The notes: generated from the sequence alone by a model not told the origin. 64,000 nucleotides of DNA from Pseudomonadota bacterium (GCA_023423275.1 JAFAFW010000058.1:124001-188000); one strand, 5' to 3'. Positions 42,364-52,498 are shown, counted from the stretch's first letter. A program made the numbers and translations.

Positions 42364-44316
42364 TCAGCCGGACTTCTTGACCCGCATGTACCATTCCACC
42401 AGGCGGCGGACCTGACGTTGCGTGTACCCACGCGCTTCCATGCGGCTCACGAATTCCTCGTGCTTCTTTTCCGTATCACCATCCTTCTTGGCGCCAAAGC
42501 TGATCACCGGCAGCAAATCTTCGACCTGACTGAACATCCGCTTCTCGATCACCTCGCGGATCTTCTCGTACGACGTCCAACTCGGATTCTTGCCGCCATT
42601 CTTGGCACGCGCCCGCAGCGAGAATTTCACGACCTCGTAGCGGAAGTCCTTCGGATTGGCGATGCCTGCCGGCTTCTCGATCTTCGACAGCTCCTGATCC
42701 AGAAGCTGCCTATTCATGAGCTGCCCCGTATCCGGATCCTTGAAGTCCTGATCCTCGATCCAGGCGTCGGCGTAGGCGACGTAACGGTCGAACAGGTTCT
42801 GGCCGAAGTCATGATAGGATTCGAGATAGGCCTTCTGGACTTCATTGCCGATGAACTCGGCATATCGCGGCGCCAGCTCCTCCTTGATGAACTCGATGAA
42901 CTTGCTCTCAGTCTCCTCAGGAAGCTGTTCGCGGCGGATCGCCTGTTCGAGAACGAACATCAGATGCACCGGATCAGCGGCGACTTCATGCGTGTCGTAG
43001 TTGAACGTTTCCGACAGCACCTTGTACGCAAAGCGCGTCGAGGTGCCGTCCATGCCCTCGTTGATCCCCGCTGAATCGCGATATTCCTGGATCGTCTTCG
43101 CGTGCGGATCGGAGTCCTTCAGGCTTTCACCATCATACACCCGCATCTTCGAGAACGAGCTTGAGTTCTCGTGCTCCTTCAACCGGGTCAGAACCGAAAA
43201 CTGCGCCAGCATCTCGATCGTGCCCGGGGCGCAAGGCGCACTCGACACTTCACTTTGCGCGAGCAGCTTTTCGTAGATGCGCTTTTCCTCGGAAACGCGG
43301 AGGCAGTACGGCACCTGGATGACACAGATCCGATCCAGGAAGGCTTCATTGTTCTTGTTCGAGCGGAAGCTCTGCCATTCGCTCTCGTTCGAATGCGCGA
43401 TGATGATGCCTTGGTAGGGCAGCGCGCCGACGTTCTCCGTGCCGACATAGGTCCCGTCCTGGGTCGCCGTCAGCAATGGATGCAACATCTTGATCGGCGC
43501 CTTGAACATCTCCACGAACTCGAGAAGCCCTTGCGTCGTCCGGTTGAGGCCGCCGGAGTAGGAATACGCGTCGGCGTCATTCTGGCCATGGAATTCAAGC
43601 TTGCGGATATCGACCTTGCCGACAAGCGATGAAATATCCTGGTTGTTCTCATCGCCAGGCTCGGTCTTGGCCACGCAGATCTGCCGCAGGCGCGAGGGAT
43701 AAAGCTTCACGACCTTGAACTTGGAAATGTCGCCGCCGAACTCGTCGAGGCGCTTCACAGCCCACGGCGACATGCGCCCCGTCAGCTTGCGTTGCGGAAT
43801 GCCATACCGCTCCTCGAGTGTCGGCCCCATCGCAATGGGATCGAACAGCCCGAGCGGACTTTCGAAAATTGGACTGATCTCGTCACCCGCCTTCAGGACA
43901 TAGACGAGGCAATGCTCCATCAGCTCCTTGAGCCGCTCGGCCAGCGAGGACTTGCCGCCGCCGACCGGTCCCAGCAGATAGAGGATCTGCTTGCGCTCCT
44001 CGAGGCCCTGGGCCGCATGACGGAAAAATCCGACGATGCGCTCGATCGTCTCTTCCAGACCGTAGAAGTCCTTGAAGGCCGGATAGACCTTTATCGTCCG
44101 GTTGAGGAAAACGCGACCGAGGTGCGGTTCTTTAGACGTATCGACGAAGTTCGGCTCGCCGATCGCCTTCATCATGCGTTCCGCCGCGCTGGCGTACAGC
44201 ATTGGATCGTCGCGGCAGCCCTCGAGATACTGTTTCAGCGTAGACTCGTGCTGCTTCTGGCGATCGTAGCTCTGCGCGTAGATGTTGAAGATCTCGTCTG
44301 AGGAGGTCATGCTCAT
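42364..44316 (-). CDS. prkA: Serine protein kinase PrkA
   Basis: A 650-residue protein with an N-terminal AAA+ domain (Walker A GPVGGGKSS at about 118-126) and a C-terminal kinase-like/DUF domain. Members have been described as serine kinases or as AAA+ proteases (YeaG in E. coli and a Bacillus homologue). The start is MSMTSSDEI at 44316, with an inner ATG at 44310 as alternative. First gene of the prkA-yeaH-spoVR operon. The upstream 628-bp interval carries two small hairpins. Confidence 0.93.
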   Translation of the reverse strand: MSMTSSDEIFNIYAQSYDRQKQHESTLKQYLEGCRDDPMLYASAAERMMKAIGEPNFVDTSKEPHLGRVFLNRTIKVYPAFKDFYGLEETIERIVGFFRHAAQGLEERKQILYLLGPVGGGKSSLAERLKELMEHCLVYVLKAGDEISPIFESPLGLFDPIAMGPTLEERYGIPQRKLTGRMSPWAVKRLDEFGGDISKFKVVKLYPSRLRQICVAKTEPGDENNQDISSLVGKVDIRKLEFHGQNDADAYSYSGGLNRTTQGLLEFVEMFKAPIKMLHPLLTATQDGTYVGTENVGALPYQGIIIAHSNESEWQSFRSNKNNEAFLDRICVIQVPYCLRVSEEKRIYEKLLAQSEVSSAPCAPGTIEMLAQFSVLTRLKEHENSSSFSKMRVYDGESLKDSDPHAKTIQEYRDSAGINEGMDGTSTRFAYKVLSETFNYDTHEVAADPVHLMFVLEQAIRREQLPEETESKFIEFIKEELAPRYAEFIGNEVQKAYLESYHDFGQNLFDRYVAYADAWIEDQDFKDPDTGQLMNRQLLDQELSKIEKPAGIANPKDFRYEVVKFSLRARAKNGGKNPSWTSYEKIREVIEKRMFSQVEDLLPVISFGAKKDGDTEKKHEEFVSRMEARGYTQRQVRRLVEWYMRVKKSG

Positions 44317-44944
44317 TCTCGCTCGCGATCTCGCCACACGTTAAGATGGCTAGCTCTTGCCATCTATCCCCCATTGGAAGTGGGATGAGCCTATCATCTT
44401 GGCAACTCGCCCGCTTCCCGGCTCCATATTAAATTTTGCTCACATTGTACCACAGCTCCTGCCGTATATCCGTCGCAGTGCCTTATCCGCCTGCCGGCCG
44501 GAACAATCCGCCACACGCGACCAACCATGAGGACCACTTCTGGCGGAAGTGGGTCGAAATCCGCGCTGATCTGTAGCGGTGACCGCTCACTAGCAACGAA
44601 CTCGCGGACAACTTTCCGGCGGAGTACAGAATCTATAGGGTCGTGATCCAGCAAACGCACGTCCGCACGCATCGCTTCAACCGATGCATCAGAAGGCTTC
44701 AATCGGGCTCGCCGATGGATCGGGCCTTTCGGCACGCTCGGCACCTCATTGCAAAATGACTCCAGCCCCGGCCTGGGAACACGGCCTCGATCATAGAGTG
44801 ATTCCAGTGACGGGATGCGGAGACAATAGTCTCTCTGTTAAAATGACGCCGTGAATGATGTTGAGTTCCCGAAAGTGTGGCCCCAAAAACGCGTTCCGCG
44901 AAACCTGCCCGTATTTCAATCATACCGCATTTAGGATGGTATTT
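44317..44944. other. 628-bp gene-poor region between prkA and the pseudo-cyclase gene
   Basis: No convincing gene is visible. Minus-strand open frames (44394-44744 and 44699-44923) have no recognisable motif, poor starts and no ribosome site. The segment contains a hairpin AGATGGC/GCCATCT (44344-44350 with 44359-44365) just upstream of prkA, and AT-rich pockets. It probably holds the prkA promoter and the 3' end of the pseudo-cyclase transcript. Confidence 0.6.
44344..44365. promoter_or_regulatory. 7-bp inverted repeat upstream of prkA
   Basis: AGATGGC (44344-44350) and GCCATCT (44359-44365) with an 8-nt loop lie 28 bp before the prkA start on its 5' side, in the likely leader. It may be an operator or an RNA hairpin. 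Confidence 0.4.
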
Positions 44945-47935
44945 TCAAAGTACGGAAGCCATATTCTTATAATCGTTCTGAACGATCGCCTCCTTCAGCG
45001 CAGCTTTGGCGCGTGCGCGAAATAAATGAGCTTTCTGCCTGCTTGCCAAAGCGTGCGCCCGCTTGAGATGTCCTGACACCGTCCGCATGTCCGCACCGAG
45101 CTGCATTTCCGCTTTGGCGCGCGCGCGGAAAAGCTCCGCCGCGTAGAGAAAAAGCCCGTTTTCATGGGCGATCCGCCAGCCGTCGTGAACAGCAGAAAGT
45201 GCGCATTTGGGCCGCCCTGCCGCCAATGCCGCCTCCGCATAAAGGAGTAGCGCATAAGGGACGGCTTGCTGAGCCCCCGTCCGGGCGTAGGACTTTATTG
45301 CTGCGTCAATTTTAGCAAGTCCGTCGCCGCCCCGATCCACCTGCGCCCATCCGAGAATGATATTGGCCCAGGCGAGCCAGTACGGAAATTCATATCTTTG
45401 GCTCAAAGACTTGCCGGCAAATGCCAACGCCGAAGCGTTGTGCCTGTCACCAACCGTTTGCGCCCGCGCTGCAAGGACGCACATGACATGTGCGCTCGTG
45501 TGAGGGTGCTGGAGCCTGGACGCCAGCGCCAAGGCACGCTCGGCATGATGCGTCGACGATTTTGGACAGCGGGCAATGGCCTTGCCCCACGCCATATGCG
45601 CATGGGCGACCGCGCCCTGGTCCGACGCGTTCTGGAACCGCAAGCTCGCGTGGCGCGCCTCGCTATAGAGGTCCAGAACGACCGCGTAATGCGAGAACGC
45701 CACTTCGAGGCGTCCTGCAAGCATTTGTGCAAGCCCTTGCACGCGATGAACCCGCATGCGCCGCTCGTCCGACCCGTTTTGATCGATATCACAAACCAGG
45801 CGCGCGCCGATTTCCAGAGCCTTTGTGACGTTTCCGCGCACAAGAAGACACGAGTGCAGCATCCACGTCGCATCCCATACGATCGAGCCTCCCAGGGGTC
45901 TGGATAAATTCAGACAGCGCTGACAGATCTCCAGCACCTCATCGGCGGCGTTGCCGTGGATTCCTGCCAGCTGCACACCGAGTGCGCGGAGAATATCGAC
46001 TTCCTGCGCCAGTGTTCCGGCAGCGGGATCGCGCGCGCGTGCCGCCAGCGCGCGCCGGAAGTGTTCCACAGCGCTTCGAGAAGCCGATAGCCGCACGGCC
46101 CGCCATCCCGCTTTGCACCACCAAGAAAAGGCACTTCGGTCGTCTTTTGCCGCTGCGAAGTGGCCGGCGACGATCTCCGGAGAATGGTCCGACTCCCGGG
46201 CCGCATCCCGCGACAGAAACTCGGCGATGCTTTTATGCAAGCCACGCCGGTGCACTTCCAAAATCGAGGCATAGGCCGCATCCCGCAGCAACGCGTGAGA
46301 AAACCGGAATGTGTTGGTATGCCAACGGCCTGGGAACCGCTCGAGAATGCCTTCCTCGACGAGACGGGCGAGACCATCGGCAAGCTGCGCATGCTCCATT
46401 TTCAAGGCAGCGGCCAGCGTGGTGGAATCAAAATCCCGGCCGATAACCGCTGCCGCCTGCGCGAACGGCCTCAGCTCACCCAGCGCGTCGAGGCGCGCGA
46501 AGAGGACGGCGTTGAGTGGACCAGGCTCCAGCAGAAGATCAATATTCTTTGTCGCGCCAACGCTTTTGCACAAGCGCGCCAGCTCCTTGGCAAACAATGG
46601 CACGCCTTCGGAACGGTCGACGATCTTCTCCGTCAGCCCCGCCGGCAAGTCTGCACTCTGAGGAAGACCGGCAACGATCTGTCCGATCTCTGCCGCGGAC
46701 AAGCGGCACAATGCGAGAGGCGTGCAGGCTGCGGTCCTCTCAAAACCGGCGAGTTGGCTCCGGCGCGACGTCCAGGCCAGACATAGTCCACCAAACTGCT
46801 CCAACTGACTGCCTAGAGCCGCAACAAATTCGATCGTCGCGGCATCTGCCCAATGCAGATCCTCGAAGACCAGCGCAATGGGCCGGGCACGCTTGGAAGA
46901 CCGGAGCCAATCAAAAACCAAGGCCGTCAACATAGCCTGCCGGGAGGTGCCTGTGCTGTCGTGTTCGGACGCGAGCGGAGACGACGTCAAATCGAGGACC
47001 TCGTCCATCAGGGCGTGACCTGCGACACTCCCGGCCTCGAGCATATCCGCGAGCCCGGTTTGCGGCTCGGAATGCAGTTGGCGCAAGCACTGCAGCAGAC
47101 CATACAGTGGCACCTGTCGCGTTTCGGGCAGACATCCGATCTCGATCCAGATCCCGCCTGTGGCCGCACACGCGCGCTGCAACAGACGCAGGATCGTCGA
47201 CTTTCCGATTCCTGCCTCACCGGTGATCGCGAGACATTCCGGCTCCCCGCCGAGGACCCGGCGCCAACACGCTAAGATCGCCTCGCGCTCCGCATGATGC
47301 CCGATGATCGAGACCTGCCTTGGCATCGCACGACGTGTGTTGGCGCCAAGCACGCGAAATCGTTCAGGAGTGAAGGATGATCCAACGGACGCCAGCTCAA
47401 AACCTGAGCCCATGAGCAACTTTACAGCCTGACTTACGATAACCGCACCGGCTTCCTCGCCGGGCCCCTGCTCTGCAGCAATCCGTGGACGAGGGCTCAA
47501 GTCCAAGGCTGCAGCCGAAGACACCCCACCTTCGACGACGAGATGGGCCGTATCCACCGTACACCGGATTTCAAACCCTGTCGGAGACTCCGAGACCACC
47601 CGGAGGGCTGCCATGACGGCGCGCCGCGCATCACCCTCCTCGGAGCGCGGAAAACCCCAAAAGAATTGCACGACCGTGTCGGAGGACTCGATGAAGCGGC
47701 CGCCATGGTGCTCAACGATCCGACGGATACGCCGTTGCGGGAACTGCGGGTGCGATTTTCGGGACTTGCGTCCTCTGGCAAATTGGAAGCCGCAGATCAG
47801 AACGATAACGCCTCGCCGCTCTGCGCCCCCAAGCTGCCGTTCGATCCAGCTGCTGGAGAAAAGTCGGGCTGCGGATTGCTCGTGCGCCACCGGGCCTTGG
47901 GGCCGGGAGCATTTGCGTCGCGACAAGAGAACCAT
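44945..47935 (-). CDS. Degenerate class III cyclase / AAA ATPase / TPR-like protein
   Basis: A 996-residue multi-domain protein. Residues about 42-200 resemble a class III adenylate/guanylate cyclase domain (VIVLICGF, IVEHHGGRFIESSDTVVQFFWGFP, ending ERFRVLGANTRR), but the first metal-binding aspartate is lost (FADIVGF replaced by a short LICGF) and the purine/ribose-contacting VN region is altered to PR, so it is probably catalytically dead. An ATPase domain follows: Walker A GEAGIGKS at 239-246 and Walker B-like LVFEDLHWADA. From about 570 the C-terminus is alpha-helical with TPR-like repeats. Members of this architecture are usually regulatory sensors. The N-terminal start is uncertain, with no ribosome site before ATG 47935. 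Confidence 0.8.
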   Translation of the reverse strand: MVLLSRRKCSRPQGPVAHEQSAARLFSSSWIERQLGGAERRGVIVLICGFQFARGRKSRKSHPQFPQRRIRRIVEHHGGRFIESSDTVVQFFWGFPRSEEGDARRAVMAALRVVSESPTGFEIRCTVDTAHLVVEGGVSSAAALDLSPRPRIAAEQGPGEEAGAVIVSQAVKLLMGSGFELASVGSSFTPERFRVLGANTRRAMPRQVSIIGHHAEREAILACWRRVLGGEPECLAITGEAGIGKSTILRLLQRACAATGGIWIEIGCLPETRQVPLYGLLQCLRQLHSEPQTGLADMLEAGSVAGHALMDEVLDLTSSPLASEHDSTGTSRQAMLTALVFDWLRSSKRARPIALVFEDLHWADAATIEFVAALGSQLEQFGGLCLAWTSRRSQLAGFERTAACTPLALCRLSAAEIGQIVAGLPQSADLPAGLTEKIVDRSEGVPLFAKELARLCKSVGATKNIDLLLEPGPLNAVLFARLDALGELRPFAQAAAVIGRDFDSTTLAAALKMEHAQLADGLARLVEEGILERFPGRWHTNTFRFSHALLRDAAYASILEVHRRGLHKSIAEFLSRDAARESDHSPEIVAGHFAAAKDDRSAFSWWCKAGWRAVRLSASRSAVEHFRRALAARARDPAAGTLAQEVDILRALGVQLAGIHGNAADEVLEICQRCLNLSRPLGGSIVWDATWMLHSCLLVRGNVTKALEIGARLVCDIDQNGSDERRMRVHRVQGLAQMLAGRLEVAFSHYAVVLDLYSEARHASLRFQNASDQGAVAHAHMAWGKAIARCPKSSTHHAERALALASRLQHPHTSAHVMCVLAARAQTVGDRHNASALAFAGKSLSQRYEFPYWLAWANIILGWAQVDRGGDGLAKIDAAIKSYARTGAQQAVPYALLLYAEAALAAGRPKCALSAVHDGWRIAHENGLFLYAAELFRARAKAEMQLGADMRTVSGHLKRAHALASRQKAHLFRARAKAALKEAIVQNDYKNMASVL

Positions 47936-48146
47936 AGCAAAAACCAGGAACTCGAGATTAATTGTACAGCGTCCAATATCTCGGTTTCCCGTTACCCATC
48001 CGTGACTTAGATTGTTTTTCGATATGGTTCTTCTTGTTCAGTAAACGATCCCTTGATTCCGCGCTGTCACTCTGCAGGCGGAAAAGCAAGATATTCCGGC
48101 ACGGAACAGCCGCGAGCTCTCCCGCCCGGAGACCCGAAAAAAGCGG
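47936..48146. other. Intergenic, AT-richer
   Basis: No gene seen. The interval contains a stretch of lower GC upstream of the pseudo-cyclase gene and the end of the CBS-domain gene. No clear terminator was found. Confidence 0.4.
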
Positions 48147-48569
48147 TTATTGCTTATGGTGCCCGGAGACCGCCTGCAGCACTTCGCCGGAGAGCTGGCG
48201 CGGCGCCCCGTGCGAGACGTCACCGAGGCTCAGCATCCCGACCATGCGCTTATTGCCATCGATCACCGGCAAACGGCGGATCTGACGTGTTTCCATGATC
48301 CGCACGGCGTCCTCGATCTCCTCGTCGTCCCGGCAAAAGACGATTCCGCCTGTCATCACATCGCCCGCAGTCAATGCCGACGTATCGCGCCCGTCCGCCA
48401 TCCCGCGGCATACGATGTCACGATCGGTGACCATGCCGACCAGCTTGTCGTTCTGGCCGACAGGAATCGAGCCGATGTCGTGCTGTTGCATCATCTGAGC
48501 CAGTTTCATCACCGGTGTACCCGGCTCAACCCACTGGACTCCGGGATGCATCGCGTCTCTGACTTTCAT
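48147..48569 (-). CDS. CBS domain-pair protein
   Basis: A 140-residue protein made of two tandem CBS domains (MKVRDAMHPGVQWV..., then AGDVMTGGIVFCRDDEEIEDAV). Conserved GxVTDRDIV is present. CBS pairs bind AMP, ATP or SAM and report energy or redox status; stand-alone ones are common in rhizobia. AGGAGG before ATG 48569 decides the start. It lies downstream of a divergently-free SDR gene on the same strand (113 bp), probably independently or co-transcribed. Confidence 0.88.
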   Translation of the reverse strand: MKVRDAMHPGVQWVEPGTPVMKLAQMMQQHDIGSIPVGQNDKLVGMVTDRDIVCRGMADGRDTSALTAGDVMTGGIVFCRDDEEIEDAVRIMETRQIRRLPVIDGNKRMVGMLSLGDVSHGAPRQLSGEVLQAVSGHHKQ

Positions 48570-48682
48570 GTGAGCCTCCTTTTCGTAAGCGTTTCCCCGA
48601 ACCGCCGAGGTGCCCATGCAAAGGCAACGCCCAAACGGCCCGTGAGTTCGCATCGAGGCTTGAACATTCGCGCCGGGCGGGA

Positions 48683-49486
48683 TCAGCCGTTGTCGCGAAA
48701 TTCCGGATAGAGCGACATCGCACCGTCGATAAACAAGGTCGTACCGACGACATAATCCGATTGATCGGACGCCAGCCACGCGACCGCCCTCGCCACGTCC
48801 TCAGGATCACCGACCCGGCCGTAAGGAATGAGCTTCAAGAGCGCTTGCAGCGCGTGCTCCTCTGACCACGCGGGTCGGTTGATGGGCGTTTTGATCGCGC
48901 CTGGCGCAACCGCATTCACACGAATTTTCTCCTGCGCCACTTCCTGGGCGAGGGATTCCATCAAAAGCTTAAGTCCGCCCTTGGACGCCGCATAGTTCAC
49001 ATGTCCGGCCCAAGGGATCACCTGGTGCACCGAATTCACGAAGATGATGTTGCCCCGCGATTTTGCATCGGGACGCTGCGGCTGGCTGTGGAACCGGCGC
49101 ACGGCTTCCTGCGCGCAGAGGAAGGGTCCCGTCAGGTTGACGTCGATGACCCGTTGCCAATCCGCGAGCGACAGGTCGGTGAAGGATGCGTCACGTTGAA
49201 TGCCGGCATTTGCCACCAGGATATCGAGTCTGCCGAAATGATCGACCACCTGCCCGACGAGACGTTCACAGTCTTCAGCCCTGCCGACGTCGCCTTTCAG
49301 GGCAACAGCACGACCGCCAGCGGACGAAATTTCAGCGACGACGTCTTCGGCTTGCGCCTGGCCTGAATGATAATTGACGCCGACTGAAACGCCGCATCGC
49401 CCGAGTTCTTCCGCAATCGCTTTTCCGATTCCGGAACTCGCTCCAGTCACGAGTGCTGTGCGACGCTCGAGGTCTGGCCATTGCAC
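48683..49486 (-). CDS. Short-chain dehydrogenase/reductase (glucose-1-dehydrogenase-like)
   Basis: A 267-residue classical SDR. The NAD(P)-binding TGASSGIG is at 14-21, NAG at about 93, the catalytic Ser in FVNSVHQ and the YAASKGG Tyr-Lys pair. The C-terminal GDPEDVARAVAWLASDQSDYVVGTTLFIDGAMS matches the glucose 1-dehydrogenase/3-oxoacyl reductase group. The substrate is unknown. It is followed 113 bp later by the CBS gene on the same strand. Confidence 0.88.
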   Translation of the reverse strand: MQWPDLERRTALVTGASSGIGKAIAEELGRCGVSVGVNYHSGQAQAEDVVAEISSAGGRAVALKGDVGRAEDCERLVGQVVDHFGRLDILVANAGIQRDASFTDLSLADWQRVIDVNLTGPFLCAQEAVRRFHSQPQRPDAKSRGNIIFVNSVHQVIPWAGHVNYAASKGGLKLLMESLAQEVAQEKIRVNAVAPGAIKTPINRPAWSEEHALQALLKLIPYGRVGDPEDVARAVAWLASDQSDYVVGTTLFIDGAMSLYPEFRDNG

Positions 49487-49610
49487 GGCGCGCCATCTCC
49501 GTTGTTGATGCCGTCGGACGGAGCGAGCGCCGCAGTGCGGAGCACATACCGTCGTGACGACAACGCCAACAGCGACGCATGGTTCACCCGAACACGCGTT
49601 GGCGTCCGAT

Positions 49611-51533
49611 TTATCCTGAAGCCGGCGCGTTGCGCATCGCGCCGCGCTGCTTCAGAACGTCAGCGATTTCATCGATGATAGCGGGGTCGTCGATTGTCGC
49701 TGGCATCTTCCACGGCTTTCCGTCCGCAAGCTGACGCATGGTGCCGCGCAGGATCTTGCCGGATCGCGTTTTTGGCAACCGCTTGACGACCATCACATTC
49801 TTGAACGCGGCGACCGGACCGATGATTTCGCGTACCAGCTTGACGACTTCTGCCTCGATCTCTTTCGGGTCCCGGTTGACGCCCGCGTTGAGGACGATGA
49901 AGCCTGCGGGAAGCTGCCCCTTGGTCTCGTCATCAACACCGATCACGGCGCTCTCGGCGACATCGGGATGTTGCGCGACAACTTCCTCGATCTGGCCCGT
50001 CGATAGGCGATGCCCGGCGACGTTGATCACGTCGTCGGTGCGCGCCATGACGAACACGTAGCCGCCGGAGTCACGATAGCCCGCATCCGATGTCGTGTAG
50101 TAACCCGGAAACTCATTAAGATAGCTCTTGCGGAAGCGGTCATTTCCGTTCCACAGCGTCGGCAGGCAGGACGGCGGCAGCGGAAGCTTGATCGCCAGCG
50201 TTCCCGATTCCCCGTCGGGCACCGGCTGACCTTTTTCGTCCAACACCGAAATATCGTATCCAGGCATCGGCACGGTCGGCGAACCGTATTTGACCGGCAG
50301 CGTCCCGAGCCCCACTGGATTGCCGCAGATCGCCCAGCCCGTTTCGGTCTGCCACCAGTGATCGATCACCGGCACCGACAGTTTCTCCTCCGCCCACTTG
50401 ATCGTCTCGGGATCGGCGCGCTCACCGGCGAGGAACAGCGTACGGAAGTTGCTGAGATCGTAATTCTTGATCAGCTCGCCTTTGGGATCTTCTTTCTTGA
50501 TGGCCCGGAATGCGGTTGGCGCAGTAAACATCGCAGCCACCTTGTGTTCGGCAATCACACGCCAGAAGGCGCCCGCATCCGGTGTACCGACCGGCTTGCC
50601 CTCGTACAGGATGGTCGTCGCACCGAGCAGAAGTGGCGCATAGACAATGTAGGAGTGACCGACCACCCAACCGACGTCGGACGCGGCCCAGAACACGTCG
50701 CCGGGCGCCATGCCGTAATGGTTCCGCATGGACCATTTGAGGGCAACCATATGTCCGCCATTGTCGCGCACGACGCCCTTGGGCAACCCGGTCGTACCCG
50801 ATGTGTAAAGAATATAGAGCGGATCGGTCGCGGCGACTGACACGCAGGCTGCTTTGCGACCGCGCGCCTTCGCGTCAGCCACGGCCGCCGCCCAGTCGAC
50901 ATCGCGGCCGTCGGTGAGCGGCGCTTCCAGCTTTTCTCTTTGCAGGATGACACAGTGATCGGGCTTATGTGCGCTAAGTTCGATCGCCTTGTCGAGTAAC
51001 GGCTTGTAGGGCACGACACGACCCGGCTCGACGCCACATGACGCGGACACAATTGCCACTGGCTTGCAGTCGTCGATCCGCGTGGCCAGCTCATTGGCCG
51101 CAAACCCTCCAAACACGACCGAGTGGATCGCCCCAATGCGCGCGCAGGCGAGCATCGAGATAAGGGCCTCGGGCACCATCGGCATATAGATGATGACCCG
51201 GTCGCCCTTGCCGACGTTCAGATCCTTCAAGATCCCGGCGAATGTCGCGACTTCATCGGTCAGCTCAGCATACGTGAACGACCGTTTCGTGCCTGTGACC
51301 GGACTGTCGTAGATCAGCGCCTTCTGCGCGCCGCGTCCCTCTTCGACGTGCCGGTCGAGGCAGTTATAGGCGGTATTGCACTCCGCACCGGGAAACCAGC
51401 GGCCGTATTCGCCCATATACGGATCGAATACCCGGTCCCACAGCTTGTACCAGGCGATGTCGCCTGCCGCCTCGGCCCAGAACGCTTCCGGGTCCTTCTT
51501 CCAACTTGCATAGACTTCCTGGTAGCGGCTCAT
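49611..51533 (-). CDS. prpE: Propionyl-CoA synthetase
   Basis: A 640-residue AMP-forming acyl-CoA ligase. The N-terminal SRYQEVYASWKKDPEAFWAE, the P-loop-like TSGTTGLPKGVVRD and the A10 motif KTRSGKILRG with the C-terminal KPWKMPATIDDPAIIDEI are those of PrpE rather than Acs. It activates propionate to propionyl-CoA. The catalytic lysine is in SGKIL and is a typical acetylation target. No prpBCD genes are adjacent. It is divergent from the TauE/SafE gene. Confidence 0.93.
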   Translation of the reverse strand: MSRYQEVYASWKKDPEAFWAEAAGDIAWYKLWDRVFDPYMGEYGRWFPGAECNTAYNCLDRHVEEGRGAQKALIYDSPVTGTKRSFTYAELTDEVATFAGILKDLNVGKGDRVIIYMPMVPEALISMLACARIGAIHSVVFGGFAANELATRIDDCKPVAIVSASCGVEPGRVVPYKPLLDKAIELSAHKPDHCVILQREKLEAPLTDGRDVDWAAAVADAKARGRKAACVSVAATDPLYILYTSGTTGLPKGVVRDNGGHMVALKWSMRNHYGMAPGDVFWAASDVGWVVGHSYIVYAPLLLGATTILYEGKPVGTPDAGAFWRVIAEHKVAAMFTAPTAFRAIKKEDPKGELIKNYDLSNFRTLFLAGERADPETIKWAEEKLSVPVIDHWWQTETGWAICGNPVGLGTLPVKYGSPTVPMPGYDISVLDEKGQPVPDGESGTLAIKLPLPPSCLPTLWNGNDRFRKSYLNEFPGYYTTSDAGYRDSGGYVFVMARTDDVINVAGHRLSTGQIEEVVAQHPDVAESAVIGVDDETKGQLPAGFIVLNAGVNRDPKEIEAEVVKLVREIIGPVAAFKNVMVVKRLPKTRSGKILRGTMRQLADGKPWKMPATIDDPAIIDEIADVLKQRGAMRNAPASG

Positions 51534-51736
51534 CCCTGTCCTCTTTCCGGCTGCCCGGGTATTTTGAAGTATCTAAACGGCCGATTGGATGGCGACGCAA
51601 GTGGCGCCAGGGAAAGACTGGCCGCTGAACACCGCAGCTCCATTCGACCTGACGGGACTGGCGCCCCTCGGACGAACACTGTATGGACGGTCGGGCGCGG
51701 CTTGCGCGCACCCCATCCTCGCTCGCAATCCAGCAC

Positions 51737-52498
51737 ATGATCACCGATCCCTGGTTTTTTGCTGTCGCCATCCCGGCGATTGTCCTCACGGGGCTGTCGA
51801 AAGGCGGCTTTCTCGGTGGCGTGGGCGGCATCGCCGTCCCGCTGATGTCTCTCGTCATTTCGCCGGTTCAGGCGGCCGGCATCATGCTGCCGATCCTGAT
51901 CACAATGGACTGGATCGGTGTCTGGGCCTATCGGCGCGACTGGAGCGGTCCGAATCTCAAGATCCTGCTGCCCGCCTCGATTGCAGGCGTCCTGATCGGC
52001 TGGGCGACCGCGACGTACGTGACCGAAGCGCACGTGAGGCTTCTGGTCGGGCTGGTGGGCGCAGCGTTTACCCTGACCCACTGGTTCAACCTCAAGCCGC
52101 GCGGCACGGCGCCGGGTCCGAACGTGAGCAAGGGCAGCTTCTGGGGGATGATCTCGGGCTTTACCAGCTTCGTCAGTCACGCGGGTGGCCCGCCGTATTC
52201 CGTCTACATGCTGCCGCAACGCCTGCCCAACGTCGTCTACGCGGGCACCGGCATCATGCTGTTTACCGTGATCAATCTGGTGAAGGTGCCGCCCTACTTC
52301 TTCCTGGGGCAATTCAGTCTGGCGAATCTCAAGACCGTCGCCGTCCTGATCCCGCTCGCACCGCTTGCCATCATGGCCGGGGTTTGGCTCACCCGGCGCG
52401 TCCCCCAGGAGCCATTCTACAAGATCGCTTACGCCTGCCTGTTCTTCATATCCCTCAAGCTGATTTGGGATGGGGCGTGCGCCGTGCTTGTCGGATGA
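51737..52498 (+). CDS. TauE/SafE sulfite/organosulfonate exporter family protein
   Basis: About 253 residues from ATG 51737, eight predicted membrane helices with the GLSKGGFLGGVGGIAVPLMSL N-terminal repeat and the symmetric FTSFVSHAGGPPYSVYMLP second repeat. Family members export sulfite, sulfoacetate or other sulfonates or small anions. The start could also be an upstream codon, as an in-frame extension shows no hydrophobicity. It is divergent from prpE. Confidence 0.85.
   Translation: MITDPWFFAVAIPAIVLTGLSKGGFLGGVGGIAVPLMSLVISPVQAAGIMLPILITMDWIGVWAYRRDWSGPNLKILLPASIAGVLIGWATATYVTEAHVRLLVGLVGAAFTLTHWFNLKPRGTAPGPNVSKGSFWGMISGFTSFVSHAGGPPYSVYMLPQRLPNVVYAGTGIMLFTVINLVKVPPYFFLGQFSLANLKTVAVLIPLAPLAIMAGVWLTRRVPQEPFYKIAYACLFFISLKLIWDGACAVLVG

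Noticed and set aside
44394..44744. 116-codon minus-strand open frame in the prkA upstream region
   Set aside because: No recognisable motif, no good ribosome site, overlaps other frames; kept only as part of the gene-free stretch.
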